A stretch of DNA of 61,408 bases from a virus. Shown here piece by piece: positions 6,899 through 14,554 of the stretch; the stretch's first letter is position 1; every line of letters begins with the position of its first letter. The notes under the pieces were generated by a model, which was not told the DNA's origin, did no database searches, and saw nothing but the letters and a program-made list of their open reading frames with translations. The stretch spans positions 1 to 61,408 of IMG/VR virus record IMGVR_UViG_3300029258_001409, one strand, 5' to 3'. Both the position numbers and the translations under genes were made by a program.

Positions 6899-7183
6899 AT
6901 GCCACATCCGCTCATAGAGAAGGGGCGCGAGTTGCGTGGGCAGCTTTACTGGAGATACCCCACCGACTGCTGCGACTTTGATTGCACGGTGCGGCTCGTC
7001 CACTGCTTCGAGAGGGAAAACTTCTATCGGTTTGTTAGTCTTTGTGGGAAAAGCGTTCGGACTACCGTTGGAATGGGCCCCTGGGGCGCTAGGCAGATAA
7101 GACCACTGCTCGACGCCATCGAGGAAGGACTGGTGCATCTGTGTCCCCGGTGCAAGTATCTGGAGGACCAGATCAGGGGCTGA
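6899..7183 (+). CDS. Small Cys-containing protein (94 aa)
   Basis: ATG 6899 follows CGGGAGGTAGTG, two bases after the previous stop. Cysteines occur as CCDFDC near residue 22 and CPRC near residue 85, so a zinc site is possible. The function is unknown. Confidence 0.6.
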   Translation: MPHPLIEKGRELRGQLYWRYPTDCCDFDCTVRLVHCFERENFYRFVSLCGKSVRTTVGMGPWGARQIRPLLDAIEEGLVHLCPRCKYLEDQIRG

Positions 7184-7311
7184 CAATGCGGGTCCCAAGT
7201 CGAATGGGGGGAGATCGTTGACTGGTGGGCCTCCCTGGAAGCCTCAGAGCATTCTGTGAGGTATCACTGGTCGGGGGTCTCCGCCGTACCGAAGAAAAGG
7301 AGGGGCAGAGG

Positions 7312-7584
7312 ATGGCAATTCAGGTGTTCAGGATTGGCGAGGCATACTGGTTTGCGGGCGAGACCGCCGAGGAGTGCATTGCCTTCGCGAAAAAGGAAAA
7401 CATGATTGAGGACGAGGAGGCCGACGACGTTGAACTCGTGTCAGATGAAGATATGAAGGAGTTGAAGTTTATCCATAATCCCGGCTTCCCCGACGAGAGC
7501 GAATGCACGTTCCGGGAACAGCTCGACAAGATGATCGCCAAGGGCGAGACATTCCCGGCCTTCTTCGCTGCGTCGGAGTTTTGA
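7312..7584 (+). CDS. Acidic hypothetical protein (90 aa)
   Basis: ATG 7312 follows AAGGAGGGGCAGAGG; GTG 7225 in the same frame is a weaker alternative. The protein is strongly acidic (IEDEEADDVELVSDEDMKEL) and pairs a beta start (IQVFRIGEAYWFAG) with helices. I do not recognise it. Confidence 0.6.
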   Translation: MAIQVFRIGEAYWFAGETAEECIAFAKKENMIEDEEADDVELVSDEDMKELKFIHNPGFPDESECTFREQLDKMIAKGETFPAFFAASEF

Positions 7585-7594
7585 GGGAGGGCCA

Positions 7595-8527
7595 ATGAAC
7601 GACGGCAAGTATTGGGATATCGCGTGGAACCCGGTGACAGGATGCTCACCGCAGGGCGTGGGTTGTTCGAACTGTTGGGCGCGATCCATGGCGAAGCGGT
7701 TCTGGAAGGATCGACGTTTTGGGGATGTGCGATTCCATCGGGACCGCCTCAACAATCCCAAGCATTGGAAGAAGCCCAGGACGATAGCGGTCTCCTGGAT
7801 GGGAGACTTGTTCCACGAGCGGGTCGCGTATGAATGGCTCTCTCCGATTTTCGATGTCATGGCGGAGTCTCCGCAGCATACGTTTCTGGTTCTGACGAAG
7901 CGCGCGGAGCGTTGCCGGGATGTCCTGACGAGACACATCGAGTGCTCCACCAACGTATGGGTCGGGTGTTCTGTTTCGAATCAGCCCGAGGCAGAAGATC
8001 TGGTGCCTTACATTCTCGACATCCCTAATGTAGTCCATTGGTTGTCAATCGAGCCCATGATCGGCCCGGTCAGTCTTGCGTCCCTGCCCTGTAACGTCCG
8101 CCCGCTTTCTCCGACATCCAGACTGCACCGTGACTATTTCTGTGCGCTCCGTGGAGCGGGATACGATAGCCAGCGGGACGAGTACACGGACAACTGGCAA
8201 TACCCGAGTCTCGACCTGGTCGTTGTCGGTGGCGAGACGGGTCCCGGCGCCCGGCCAATGCCGAGAGATGCGGCTTATGGGATTCTCCGGGAATGCCGGA
8301 ACAGCGGGACGCCTTTCTTCTTCAAGAGCTGGGGAGATTACGAGGCGCTTGAGGATGGGTCGTACCGACGCTGGCCTCGGGGCCACAAGGCACTTCGAGG
8401 ACGCATCCTGGATGGCCGAACATTCGACCAGTGGCCGGATGGAAAGATCCGTTGCTGGAAACCTGGGCCCGATCTGGCCTGTATCGTTCGGCGTCCTCCG
8501 GGTGTTGTTTGCGGGGGGAGGAGATAG
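7595..8527 (+). CDS. DUF5131 (phage Gp37/Gp68) family protein (310 aa)
   Basis: It carries the family's hallmarks: WNPVTGC at residues 11-17, a three-cysteine cluster (C17, C24, C27), WMGDLFHE, FLVLTKRAER, the segment VHWLSIEPMIGP, GGETGPGARPM and FFFKSWGDY. The family is often annotated as radical-SAM-like and occurs in phages and mobile elements, but its reaction is not established. It lies just upstream of a MazG-like hydrolase, which hints at nucleotide or tRNA chemistry. The length is normal. Confidence 0.85.
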   Translation: MNDGKYWDIAWNPVTGCSPQGVGCSNCWARSMAKRFWKDRRFGDVRFHRDRLNNPKHWKKPRTIAVSWMGDLFHERVAYEWLSPIFDVMAESPQHTFLVLTKRAERCRDVLTRHIECSTNVWVGCSVSNQPEAEDLVPYILDIPNVVHWLSIEPMIGPVSLASLPCNVRPLSPTSRLHRDYFCALRGAGYDSQRDEYTDNWQYPSLDLVVVGGETGPGARPMPRDAAYGILRECRNSGTPFFFKSWGDYEALEDGSYRRWPRGHKALRGRILDGRTFDQWPDGKIRCWKPGPDLACIVRRPPGVVCGGRR

Positions 8528-8531
8528 TCAC

Positions 8532-8876
8532 ATGGAAAAGGCAATGCCCGAAGAAGTAGCCGAGGCTTTCTTCTCGGATCTCTATGGGGGACCCCACCAC
8601 ATACCGTCCAAGCTCAAGAGATTCGGTCTCGGGTGGGCGGTGATCTTCCACGGGGATCTCGCAAGTTACGATGGCGACATGCTGACCAGGCTCGTGTTCA
8701 TGGCGCACGACCATTGTGTGAGAGCCTCGGTTCAGTCTGGCCGAGGCGGACGGGGGATGATCGCGATTCATCCGAGGATCAGGGCCGGGCGCTTGATGCA
8801 GAGGCATCCGACGCTGGAGGAGGCCGTGGAGCAATGGAGGAAGTTCCACAAGCCCATCGAGGAGGAAACCGAGTGA
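8532..8876 (+). CDS. Hypothetical protein (114 aa)
   Basis: ATG 8532 follows GGGGAGGAGA; the longer open frame upstream lies inside the DUF5131 gene. Its features include HHIPSKLKRFGLGWAVIFHG and a C-terminal helix with a repeated WRKFHKP element. The family is unknown. It is coupled to the MazG-like gene by a GTGA overlap. Confidence 0.55.
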   Translation: MEKAMPEEVAEAFFSDLYGGPHHIPSKLKRFGLGWAVIFHGDLASYDGDMLTRLVFMAHDHCVRASVQSGRGGRGMIAIHPRIRAGRLMQRHPTLEEAVEQWRKFHKPIEEETE

Positions 8877-9307
8877 GGGATCTGAGTCCAGATTTCCTGG
8901 CGGCCATGCGGGAGAAACTGGAATTCGGGCGGATAAAGGGCCATCGAGGGTGGGACGAGCACTGGAAAGATTGCGGGAAGACCTTCCATCCAACAGGTCC
9001 CTTTGGATTCCTGATGAGGAGGCTCCGAGAGGAGGTTGGGGAGCTGACCGAGGCGCTGACCAGAGGAGACAAGGATCATATTCGCTCTGAGGCGGCAGAT
9101 GTCGCGAACATGGCGATGATGGTGGCCGACATCGAGGGGGCGCTGAGGGATTGGAAGGGGCCGAAGGCAGGTCCAATCACCGTGGACGAGTCGCAATTTC
9201 TTGAGCCTGGACAGGCGCTGTTCATTGGAAGGATTGGAAGGCTGGGAGTCATGCGAATCGAGGGGTTGCAAAAGAATCCTGGTGGTAAAGATGACGAAAC
9301 GACATGA
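8873..9307 (+). CDS. MazG-like nucleotide pyrophosphohydrolase (144 aa)
   Basis: GTG 8873 sits behind a strong GGAGGAAAC site and overlaps the previous stop. Residues about 40-85 show the all-alpha NTP pyrophosphatase signature: LREEVGELTEAL, then a second acidic helix with E-x3-D (SEAADVANMAMM). Such enzymes hydrolyse (d)NTPs to NMP and pyrophosphate, and in phages may adjust nucleotide pools or alarmone signals. A short C-terminal extension is unassigned. Confidence 0.75.
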   Translation: MRDLSPDFLAAMREKLEFGRIKGHRGWDEHWKDCGKTFHPTGPFGFLMRRLREEVGELTEALTRGDKDHIRSEAADVANMAMMVADIEGALRDWKGPKAGPITVDESQFLEPGQALFIGRIGRLGVMRIEGLQKNPGGKDDETT

Positions 9308-9488
9308 TTGGATCATCGCGTGCGATGGCACAGACCCGAAATTTCCGTATGGATTCGCCTGTCTCCGTTGCCGGAAGCGGGAGGAGCTTCCACCAGGCCG
9401 GATGCGATTGACAGACTACCTTGAGAAACTTCGTAGGTTCGAGGAGCGGCACAAGGACTGCAAAGAGCCGGGAACGGAGGGTGAGTGA
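9291..9488 (+). CDS. Small Cys/His protein (65 aa)
   Basis: ATG 9291 overlaps the MazG-like gene by 17 bases. CLRC near residue 24 and H-x2-C near the C-terminus could form a zinc site. The function is unknown. Confidence 0.55.
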   Translation: MTKRHDWIIACDGTDPKFPYGFACLRCRKREELPPGRMRLTDYLEKLRRFEERHKDCKEPGTEGE

Positions 9489-9856
9489 CGAGCGAGCGAG
9501 TGACGCCAGAGGAAGTTCAGGAGATGCGGGGGCTGGAGTCGCAGCCGGGCGGGATAGATATTGTGGCCCTGCGCCTTCTCTCCCTCATCAACGAGTGGGC
9601 GGGGCGGGCGGTGGGTTTTGCTGATCGGTGGAGCGAAGTGGACGATGCCGGGGTGTGGCAGATTGAATCACTGCTTGAGGGGTTTATTGACGCCATCGCC
9701 GAGTTTGCGCCCGAACGGTTCTGTGTCGGGTGTGGGAAGCGGCTAACGGATGAGGAGGTCGAGATGCCCGTAGTCACACAGGCGGGAAGTGGGCGGGCCT
9801 TCTGTGATGGCTGCCCGGAACTCTACGGGCAAGCGCCCGAGCGGGAAACGGGGTGA
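9485..9856 (+). CDS. Zinc-ribbon hypothetical protein (123 aa)
   Basis: The GTG start overlaps the previous stop (GTGA). The N-terminal two thirds are helical and acidic. The C-terminus carries CVGCGKRL and CDGC about 28 residues apart, a zinc-ribbon layout. The function is unknown. Confidence 0.6.
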   Translation: MTSERVTPEEVQEMRGLESQPGGIDIVALRLLSLINEWAGRAVGFADRWSEVDDAGVWQIESLLEGFIDAIAEFAPERFCVGCGKRLTDEEVEMPVVTQAGSGRAFCDGCPELYGQAPERETG

Positions 9857-9859
9857 GTG

Positions 9860-10135
9860 ATGGGGCGAGAAGACTTGCGGGACGTAGAGATCGAACTGGA
9901 GGAAGCGGCCGAGCATGTGCGGGCAGCGGCACGCTACCTGGAAAGGGATCTCCCCGAGGGCACGTTGGTAAGATTCAAGTGCGGCAACATGGTCAGGGAA
10001 CATGAGGCCATTGTCCTGGCGACAACCCTGATATTTCTCAGCCCTCGGGTCTGGATTCAGAACCAGGAGACGGGCGTGTCTAGGTGGATTCCTATGTCGG
10101 CGATCCAGTTCATGAAGGCTGCACGCACCGCGTAG
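9860..10135 (+). CDS. Hypothetical protein (91 aa)
   Basis: GTG 9857 and ATG 9860 are adjacent candidate starts right after the previous stop. A charged helix (VEIELEEAAEHVRAAARYLE) precedes a beta-rich part containing VRFKCGN and WIPMSAIQF. The second part resembles small SH3-like barrels, but I cannot assign it. Confidence 0.6.
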   Translation: MGREDLRDVEIELEEAAEHVRAAARYLERDLPEGTLVRFKCGNMVREHEAIVLATTLIFLSPRVWIQNQETGVSRWIPMSAIQFMKAARTA

Positions 10136-10154
10136 GAACACAATGGAGGGGCCG

Positions 10155-10373
10155 ATGCACCAGGAATTCGACTGGAGCGATTGGATTCCCCTCTCGGGTG
10201 GAACGGGGGGAGAGGTAAGGGCCAGCGCAAAGCATACGCTTCAATTCATGATAGACCAACTGGAGCGATCAAGAGTACCGTGGAGGTGGCGTGAGACTGT
10301 TTACCAGGACGGGTCGAGCAGGTTTGTTCTTTGGAGGCCGCGACCGGAAGGATGGAAAGGGCGGGCCTGGTGA
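10155..10373 (+). CDS. Small tryptophan-rich protein (72 aa)
   Basis: ATG 10155 is preceded by GGAGGGG, whereas ATG 10143 has no ribosome site. It is rich in tryptophan and arginine (WSDWIPL, WRWRETVY). No family is recognised. Confidence 0.5.
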   Translation: MHQEFDWSDWIPLSGGTGGEVRASAKHTLQFMIDQLERSRVPWRWRETVYQDGSSRFVLWRPRPEGWKGRAW

Positions 10374-10653
10374 CATTCCGGTCAAGATCGAGAAGCGAAA
10401 GCGAGTTGTCACGGCGGTCGATTTCCCAAAGAGGTCTCTGGTTGGAATTCCTCATGGCGTCTCCTGGTGGGAAATGAGATGCGAGGCAATGTGCATTGCC
10501 GAGCTTCGCCTTGAGTATCGAGACGGGAGAATCGAGGAGCGGTTTCTGTATGAGCACGGTCCATCCATGATGATTCCCGGGCCCATGCGATCTGTCTCGT
10601 TTGGGGGGGCGGGCCCCGATCGGTTGTGGGCGCCTCCGGGAATGCACCTGTAG
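10291..10653 (+). CDS. Hypothetical protein (120 aa)
   Basis: GTG 10291 follows GTGGAGGTGG and overlaps the previous gene by 83 bases. TTG 10324 is an alternative. From about residue 30 it looks like a compact beta-rich domain (KRVVTAVDFPK, CIAELRLEYRDGRIEERF). The first 30 residues are low in structure and may not be real. Confidence 0.45.
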   Translation: MRLFTRTGRAGLFFGGRDRKDGKGGPGDIPVKIEKRKRVVTAVDFPKRSLVGIPHGVSWWEMRCEAMCIAELRLEYRDGRIEERFLYEHGPSMMIPGPMRSVSFGGAGPDRLWAPPGMHL

Positions 10654-10673
10654 ATCGAGTGGGGGGACGATCA

Positions 10674-11237
10674 ATGGCCGGAGAGAGGATCACTATCTGG
10701 GGCCCGACGCCCGAGAAGATGAAGGAAATGCGTGCCCTCATCGCCGAGTTCGCTGCGAAAGGGGACTCTCCGCTACTGAGCGACGAATGGCGTGGGCTTC
10801 TCGAATGCGCTCTCGAACTTCAGAAGATGGTTGATGGGTGGGCCTGGGATGCCGACGCGATAATCGAGGCGGGCAGCATTCTCGGTGGAGATCAAGAAGC
10901 AGTCGGTCTGGCACAGCTTCTCATCCAGGACATTCACAGATTCCACCACCCAGATTCGGGAGAAGACCCGGATCGGGACCCGAGGGCGCCAACCTTTCTA
11001 TCGGTCGGCCAGGAACTGCACCCGGAGGATGCCGAGAAGGCGAAAGATCTGGACCGATTCCTCAATCAGAAGCACGAGGGTTGCGGTGGTAGGCTGATGC
11101 TGGGGAAGCGGGGAACCTATCTCGGCGGGCGCGACATCTGGGTGTGTCTCCGATGTGGACGTTGGTGTTTTGCTCAGACACCACGGCTGGAGCGTGAGCG
11201 CGGATGGCATGACCGAAATGCTCGCCCAGACTACTAG
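10674..11237 (+). CDS. Hypothetical protein with C-terminal zinc ribbon (187 aa)
   Basis: ATG 10674 is the first start that clears the previous gene. A helical N-terminus (PEKMKEMRALIAEFAAKG) leads to a C-terminal zinc site, HEGCGGRL near residue 140 and CLRCGRWC near 165. The function is unknown. Confidence 0.6.
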   Translation: MAGERITIWGPTPEKMKEMRALIAEFAAKGDSPLLSDEWRGLLECALELQKMVDGWAWDADAIIEAGSILGGDQEAVGLAQLLIQDIHRFHHPDSGEDPDRDPRAPTFLSVGQELHPEDAEKAKDLDRFLNQKHEGCGGRLMLGKRGTYLGGRDIWVCLRCGRWCFAQTPRLERERGWHDRNARPDY

Positions 11238-11282
11238 AAGGCAGCGGTTGAATTCACCCCTGGGGTTAAGAGGAGGCCCGGC

Positions 11283-12038
11283 ATGGCGCGTAGGGGAATG
11301 TTGCACTTTGCACTGATCGAGAGCGAGACGCCGAACCCGGAACAGAGGGAGTATGACATTGCCGAGGAAATTGCTCGGTTCACAGTACCAGGCAGTCTCC
11401 GGTCTTGTTTCACGCATGTCCTGAAGATGAACAAGGATGAGAGCTGGCGAGACCTGGAGCGGGAGCGGGATCTTGCGAGGATGATTCTCCTGGGCGCTAT
11501 ATTCCTCCAGGCCAGCCGACGGCGCGGTGGGAAACGATCTGGGCTCATGCTGGCCCGTACCGTGGAAGCGCTCGCTGCTGTTTCATATCCCGGGAACGAG
11601 GAGAAGCAGTTGCAATTCGCGGCAAGTCTGTTTGGGCCCCTGCACACCAAAGAGGGAGAAGTAAGGACGCTGCGCGAGAGGGTGGACCTTCCTCCACGCG
11701 GTAAAGAGGCGGACGGCGTTCTCATTGTTTATCCTGGGCCATCCGGTCACGATTGGCTCGTGGTGCCGCTCTGGCCGGGCCCGGGAACTTGGAGCCATAA
11801 GCTCAGAGGAAACGTGTGTAGTGCGGGTGTCAGGATTGCGAGGCACCACCAGGCTACATCTGGTTCTGTTGAAGCGTTGGCGGCAGGAACCACTGGATCA
11901 GTTTGTTTCGACATCCCGCTCCCGCCAGTGGGGGACGCGAGGTCTGCCGTAGATCGAATGAAAGCAGCAATCGACGTGCTCACGACTCTCGTAATTCACA
12001 TGGAAGTCGAGACTGAGGCGATCGAGGATGGAGAGTAG
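11283..12038 (+). CDS. Hypothetical protein (251 aa)
   Basis: ATG 11283 follows AAGAGGAGG. A helical N-terminal half (ERERDLARMILLGAIFLQAS) precedes a beta-rich half with VLIVYPGPSGHDWLVVPL. It is one of the larger unassigned early genes and I cannot name a family. The next gene begins 12 bases after its stop. Confidence 0.6.
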   Translation: MARRGMLHFALIESETPNPEQREYDIAEEIARFTVPGSLRSCFTHVLKMNKDESWRDLERERDLARMILLGAIFLQASRRRGGKRSGLMLARTVEALAAVSYPGNEEKQLQFAASLFGPLHTKEGEVRTLRERVDLPPRGKEADGVLIVYPGPSGHDWLVVPLWPGPGTWSHKLRGNVCSAGVRIARHHQATSGSVEALAAGTTGSVCFDIPLPPVGDARSAVDRMKAAIDVLTTLVIHMEVETEAIEDGE

Positions 12039-12049
12039 AGGTAAATCAC

Positions 12050-12406
12050 GTGGCGTTTCGAGCGTGGGATGGGGTTCTGGTGATTGAAAACGAATTCGAG
12101 GGGCGCCGTCTCATGGCGCAGGAGATTGCTGCGTTTCATGCAGGCACCCTCTTGGACGAACAGGCATTGCTGACCCAGGCGGGTATTCGTGTGAGGGGAG
12201 GCAGGAGAAACCGGGGGGACTCTCGGAAGGCCGAGAACGTGACCATGCTGGATCTCAGCATGAACCCGTTCTGCCCAGAGTGCAATACCCGCCTGGAATT
12301 CATCAGCGAGGATACCGCGGTGTGTCATGGATGTGGCCTGGGGGGCGCGACCCTGCTGGCGCGCATCGAGCAGAGGAGGACCGATCCCGATGCCACGATC
12401 TGGTGA
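12050..12406 (+). CDS. Hypothetical protein with zinc ribbon (118 aa)
   Basis: The GTG start follows GAGAGG. CPEC near residue 75 and CHGC near 92 form a short zinc ribbon with a 17-residue spacer, preceded by a charged helical part. The function is unknown. Confidence 0.6.
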   Translation: MAFRAWDGVLVIENEFEGRRLMAQEIAAFHAGTLLDEQALLTQAGIRVRGGRRNRGDSRKAENVTMLDLSMNPFCPECNTRLEFISEDTAVCHGCGLGGATLLARIEQRRTDPDATIW

Positions 12407-12941
12407 CACCTGTATCGCATGTCTCACCGAGCTCATTGTCTCGGTATTCCAGATGTCGCCTGTTTCCTTCGGGCTGCCAGACCACAATGAGGTCGAGTCG
12501 ACGCGGCCCCGGCTCATCCTCAAGGGCAAGACGGTCGATGAACGGTTAGAGGAGTTCCGGGAGATGCTATGCCTGGATCGTGAGATGTGCGCCTCGTTGC
12601 GGTACATCGAGAGCTGTCAGTCTTCGAAGGGGGGATTCGACGTGAGCGGATTGAGCGGAAGCCCGACTCCAGAACTGAGGGTAAGCAATGTCCAGCAGGA
12701 GATGGAAAGGCTCTTTGGGAGCGCGTCAGAGCTGGAGTCGATTGTCCAGTCTCTCGATGAGCGCCTGGGCCCCATTCTATCGACCGGCGGTGAGATCATT
12801 CGCGGTTCAGACCCTCGGCTGATAACAACCGAGAAAGAGCCCGACCTGGTGGAGCACGCCAAGTCTATCCGTTCCGCTAGAATCAGAGTCAACGCCCAGG
12901 TCGAGCATCTTCGCCTGATGCTGGAGAGAGTGGAACTGTAA
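12390..12941 (+). CDS. Helical hypothetical protein (183 aa)
   Basis: ATG 12390 lies behind GAGGAGG and overlaps the previous stop by 17 bases. The protein is largely helical (TVDERLEEFREMLCLDREM), with a C-terminal coiled-coil-like helix ending LMLERVEL. The last 27 bases, including the TA of its stop, recur exactly 334 bases downstream at 13248-13274, a trace of a local duplication. Confidence 0.6.
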   Translation: MPRSGDTCIACLTELIVSVFQMSPVSFGLPDHNEVESTRPRLILKGKTVDERLEEFREMLCLDREMCASLRYIESCQSSKGGFDVSGLSGSPTPELRVSNVQQEMERLFGSASELESIVQSLDERLGPILSTGGEIIRGSDPRLITTEKEPDLVEHAKSIRSARIRVNAQVEHLRLMLERVEL

Positions 12942-12955
12942 GGGGGGGGGGCGGT

Positions 12956-13252
12956 ATGAAACGAACCGATGCTATGAGGGCCCATATGGCCTGGCGCAGA
13001 TCTCTTTTCACGGATGGGCTGCGGGCTGAATTCGTGCGGGACCCGCGTGAGTCGATATGGTGTCCTTACTGCGAGGAGCAATATGACGACGATGACTATC
13101 ACTGCGTTACGATGTGGGGAGAGCCGGAGACCAAGACCGGGTTCCATGAAGTCACATGCAACCACTGCGGGAGAGACTTCTTTGTAAATGAGAGAGTGCG
13201 CCGAACATACAAATCCACCACCGCAGAGCTGATGGTCCACGATGAAACCTGA
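12956..13252 (+). CDS. Zinc-ribbon protein, duplicated copy A (98 aa)
   Basis: It is clearly paralogous to the next gene. Both share MKR-x-DA-x-RA, the tripeptide WR(R/K)SL, then RESIWCPYC, a CVT-x2-GEPET-x2-G-x-HEVTC segment and a closing CxHCG motif. The four cysteines form one zinc ribbon. Its stop codon lies inside a copied fragment of the upstream gene's 3' end. The function is unknown. Confidence 0.7.
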   Translation: MKRTDAMRAHMAWRRSLFTDGLRAEFVRDPRESIWCPYCEEQYDDDDYHCVTMWGEPETKTGFHEVTCNHCGRDFFVNERVRRTYKSTTAELMVHDET

Positions 13253-13274
13253 TGCTGGAGAGAGTGGAACTGTA
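13248..13274. repeat. 27-bp copy of the upstream gene's 3' end
   Basis: These bases are identical to 12914-12940, the last codons of the 183-aa gene and the TA of its stop. The copies are 334 bases apart and each is followed by a G-rich ribosome site and MKR. This marks the junction of a tandem duplication of about 334 bp that produced the two zinc-ribbon genes. Confidence 0.9.
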
Positions 13275-13285
13275 GCGGGGGGACG

Positions 13286-13597
13286 ATGAAAAGATACGAT
13301 GCGGCCAGGGCCTACATGTTGTGGCGTAAATCCCTCGGCGTTGAGGGGCCCGTGGATATGGCGGCGTTTGCGCCCCCCCCAAGAGAATCTATCTGGTGCC
13401 CCTACTGCGACGAACGCTACGAGGACGAGGGGGATGAATGCGTGACACTCCATGGCGAGCCTGAGACTAGGAGCGGCTACCACGAAGTGACCTGCGCTCA
13501 CTGCGGGGCGGACTTTGCAGTTGAAGAAGGTGTGTACCGCTGGTACGAGTCGCACCAGCTAACGCACGGAGTCGTGGAGGACTCATGCAAGCCCTGA
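13286..13597 (+). CDS. Zinc-ribbon protein, duplicated copy B (103 aa)
   Basis: This is the second copy of the tandem pair, with the same CPYC and CAHC pairs. It carries a short insertion after the first helix (GPVDMAAFAPPP) and a slightly longer C-terminus. The copies are well diverged in protein while the 27-bp junction stayed exact. The function is unknown. Confidence 0.7.
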   Translation: MKRYDAARAYMLWRKSLGVEGPVDMAAFAPPPRESIWCPYCDERYEDEGDECVTLHGEPETRSGYHEVTCAHCGADFAVEEGVYRWYESHQLTHGVVEDSCKP

Positions 13598-14040
13598 GCA
13601 TCCAGCAGCCCTGGGCATGGCTCATTGTCGAAGGGATCAAGGACATCGAGAACAGAAACTGGCCCACGGCGTTCAGGGGCCCGTTTTTGGTTCATGCGGG
13701 AAAGCGATTTGATAAGGCGGCCTACGAATGGCTTCGGATGCAGCCGATGTTCAGCGACGACAGGATCAGGCTTCCGCTGCCGACGGAGTATCGGCGCGGG
13801 GGCATCATCGGAAAAGTCGATCTTGTTGGTTGCGTCACTGCTCACGACAGCCTATGGTTTCATGGTCGGTATGGATTCGTGCTCAAGAATCCGGCTACTC
13901 TGCCATTCCTGGAGTTCCCCGGCAAGCTGGGCTGGTTCTCGGTCCCCATGAATGAGCAGTGGGAAGAATGGTTTCAATTCACTTGGGAAGAAGCGGATGG
14001 ACAGCAGCAAGGAATGGCTGATGGCAGCGCAGGCCCTTGA
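13585..14040 (+). CDS. ASCH-domain protein (151 aa)
   Basis: The ASCH signature is plain: ALSIQQPWAWLIVEG at the N-terminus, IENRNW, a strand FLVHAGK, GGIIGKVDLVGCV and a closing FVLKNP. ASCH is a PUA-like beta-barrel that binds RNA or modified nucleosides; bacterial relatives include N4-acetylcytidine amidohydrolase. In phages it is common in early clusters, with no settled role. It overlaps the neighbouring genes on both sides. Confidence 0.85.
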   Translation: MQALSIQQPWAWLIVEGIKDIENRNWPTAFRGPFLVHAGKRFDKAAYEWLRMQPMFSDDRIRLPLPTEYRRGGIIGKVDLVGCVTAHDSLWFHGRYGFVLKNPATLPFLEFPGKLGWFSVPMNEQWEEWFQFTWEEADGQQQGMADGSAGP

Positions 14041-14296
14041 GATTATTAAGAAAACCCCCAGCTATGAGGACTTTCTTCGCGACAATCTGAGATTCATTCA
14101 GGAGGCGGTTCTTCAATATTGGCTGGAGCATGGCGAGTCTCCCCATGTGATTGTTTCTCCGGTCGAGGCAGAAAAGATTGGAGAGGGCCCTGACAGGCGC
14201 TACATCTACCAGCCAACCGTCCAGATTCAGATCGAGCGGCCACGAAATGAGAAGGAAGCGAACCAGCCGCCACTCGTTGGGCATTGGTGGAATTGA
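13997..14296 (+). CDS. Hypothetical protein (99 aa)
   Basis: ATG 13997 behind GGGAAGAAG is preferred; ATG 13952 would lengthen the overlap with the ASCH gene. It has a helical start (WLMAAQALEIIKK) and a beta segment (HVIVSPVEAEKIG). It is the last early gene before a 445-base stretch without a confident protein gene. Confidence 0.5.
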   Translation: MDSSKEWLMAAQALEIIKKTPSYEDFLRDNLRFIQEAVLQYWLEHGESPHVIVSPVEAEKIGEGPDRRYIYQPTVQIQIERPRNEKEANQPPLVGHWWN

Positions 14297-14328
14297 GAGT
14301 GGAAAGCTCTCCAGTAGGTGAAATTCGA

Positions 14329-14357
14329 TTGACGGGAAAGGGGGGCGTTGGTAAGCT
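14329..14357 (+). promoter_or_regulatory. Putative promoter of the small RNA
   Basis: TTGACG (14329-14334) and TAAGCT (14352-14357) are 17 bases apart. The -35 equals that of the 2687 promoter, while the -10 is weak. Transcription would start near 14364 and run into a strong terminator at 14498 with no clear gene between. Confidence 0.45.
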
Positions 14358-14363
14358 GACATC

Positions 14364-14498
14364 GAATCCAGAACGAGTCTGACTGCTACCAGTCACCGGC
14401 CATGGCTGAGCGGGTAGGTATCCCCGCGACCATGGCCGGGCGGGGTTGGGCCCTGGGGGAGCGTTGCGCGGGTAGCGCCCTCCAGGGCTTTTCTTTTT
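14364..14498 (+). ncRNA. Candidate structured small RNA (about 135 nt)
   Basis: The segment between the putative promoter and terminator is highly structured. GGCCATGG (14398-14405) pairs perfectly with CCATGGCC (14430-14437), and inside it GCGGG (14410-14414) pairs with CCCGC (14423-14427). The asymmetric internal loop, CTGA opposite GA, resembles a kink-turn with a two-nucleotide bulge. A second stem forms the terminator. A start codon within the first stem could make a 98-aa read-through protein, but that would translate the hairpins. Confidence 0.45.
14450..14498 (+). terminator. Intrinsic terminator
   Basis: GCCCTGGGGG (14450-14459) pairs with the CCCTCCAGGGC arm (14478-14488), giving about ten pairs with one G-U. 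TTTTCTTTTT follows immediately at 14489-14498. This is a canonical strong terminator separating the early region from the membrane-protein cluster. Confidence 0.75.
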
Positions 14499-14554
14499 CC
14501 AGAAGGGGGATGTGGCGATGTCGGAGCGACCGGGTGGAGGAGAAAGGCCGCGAG

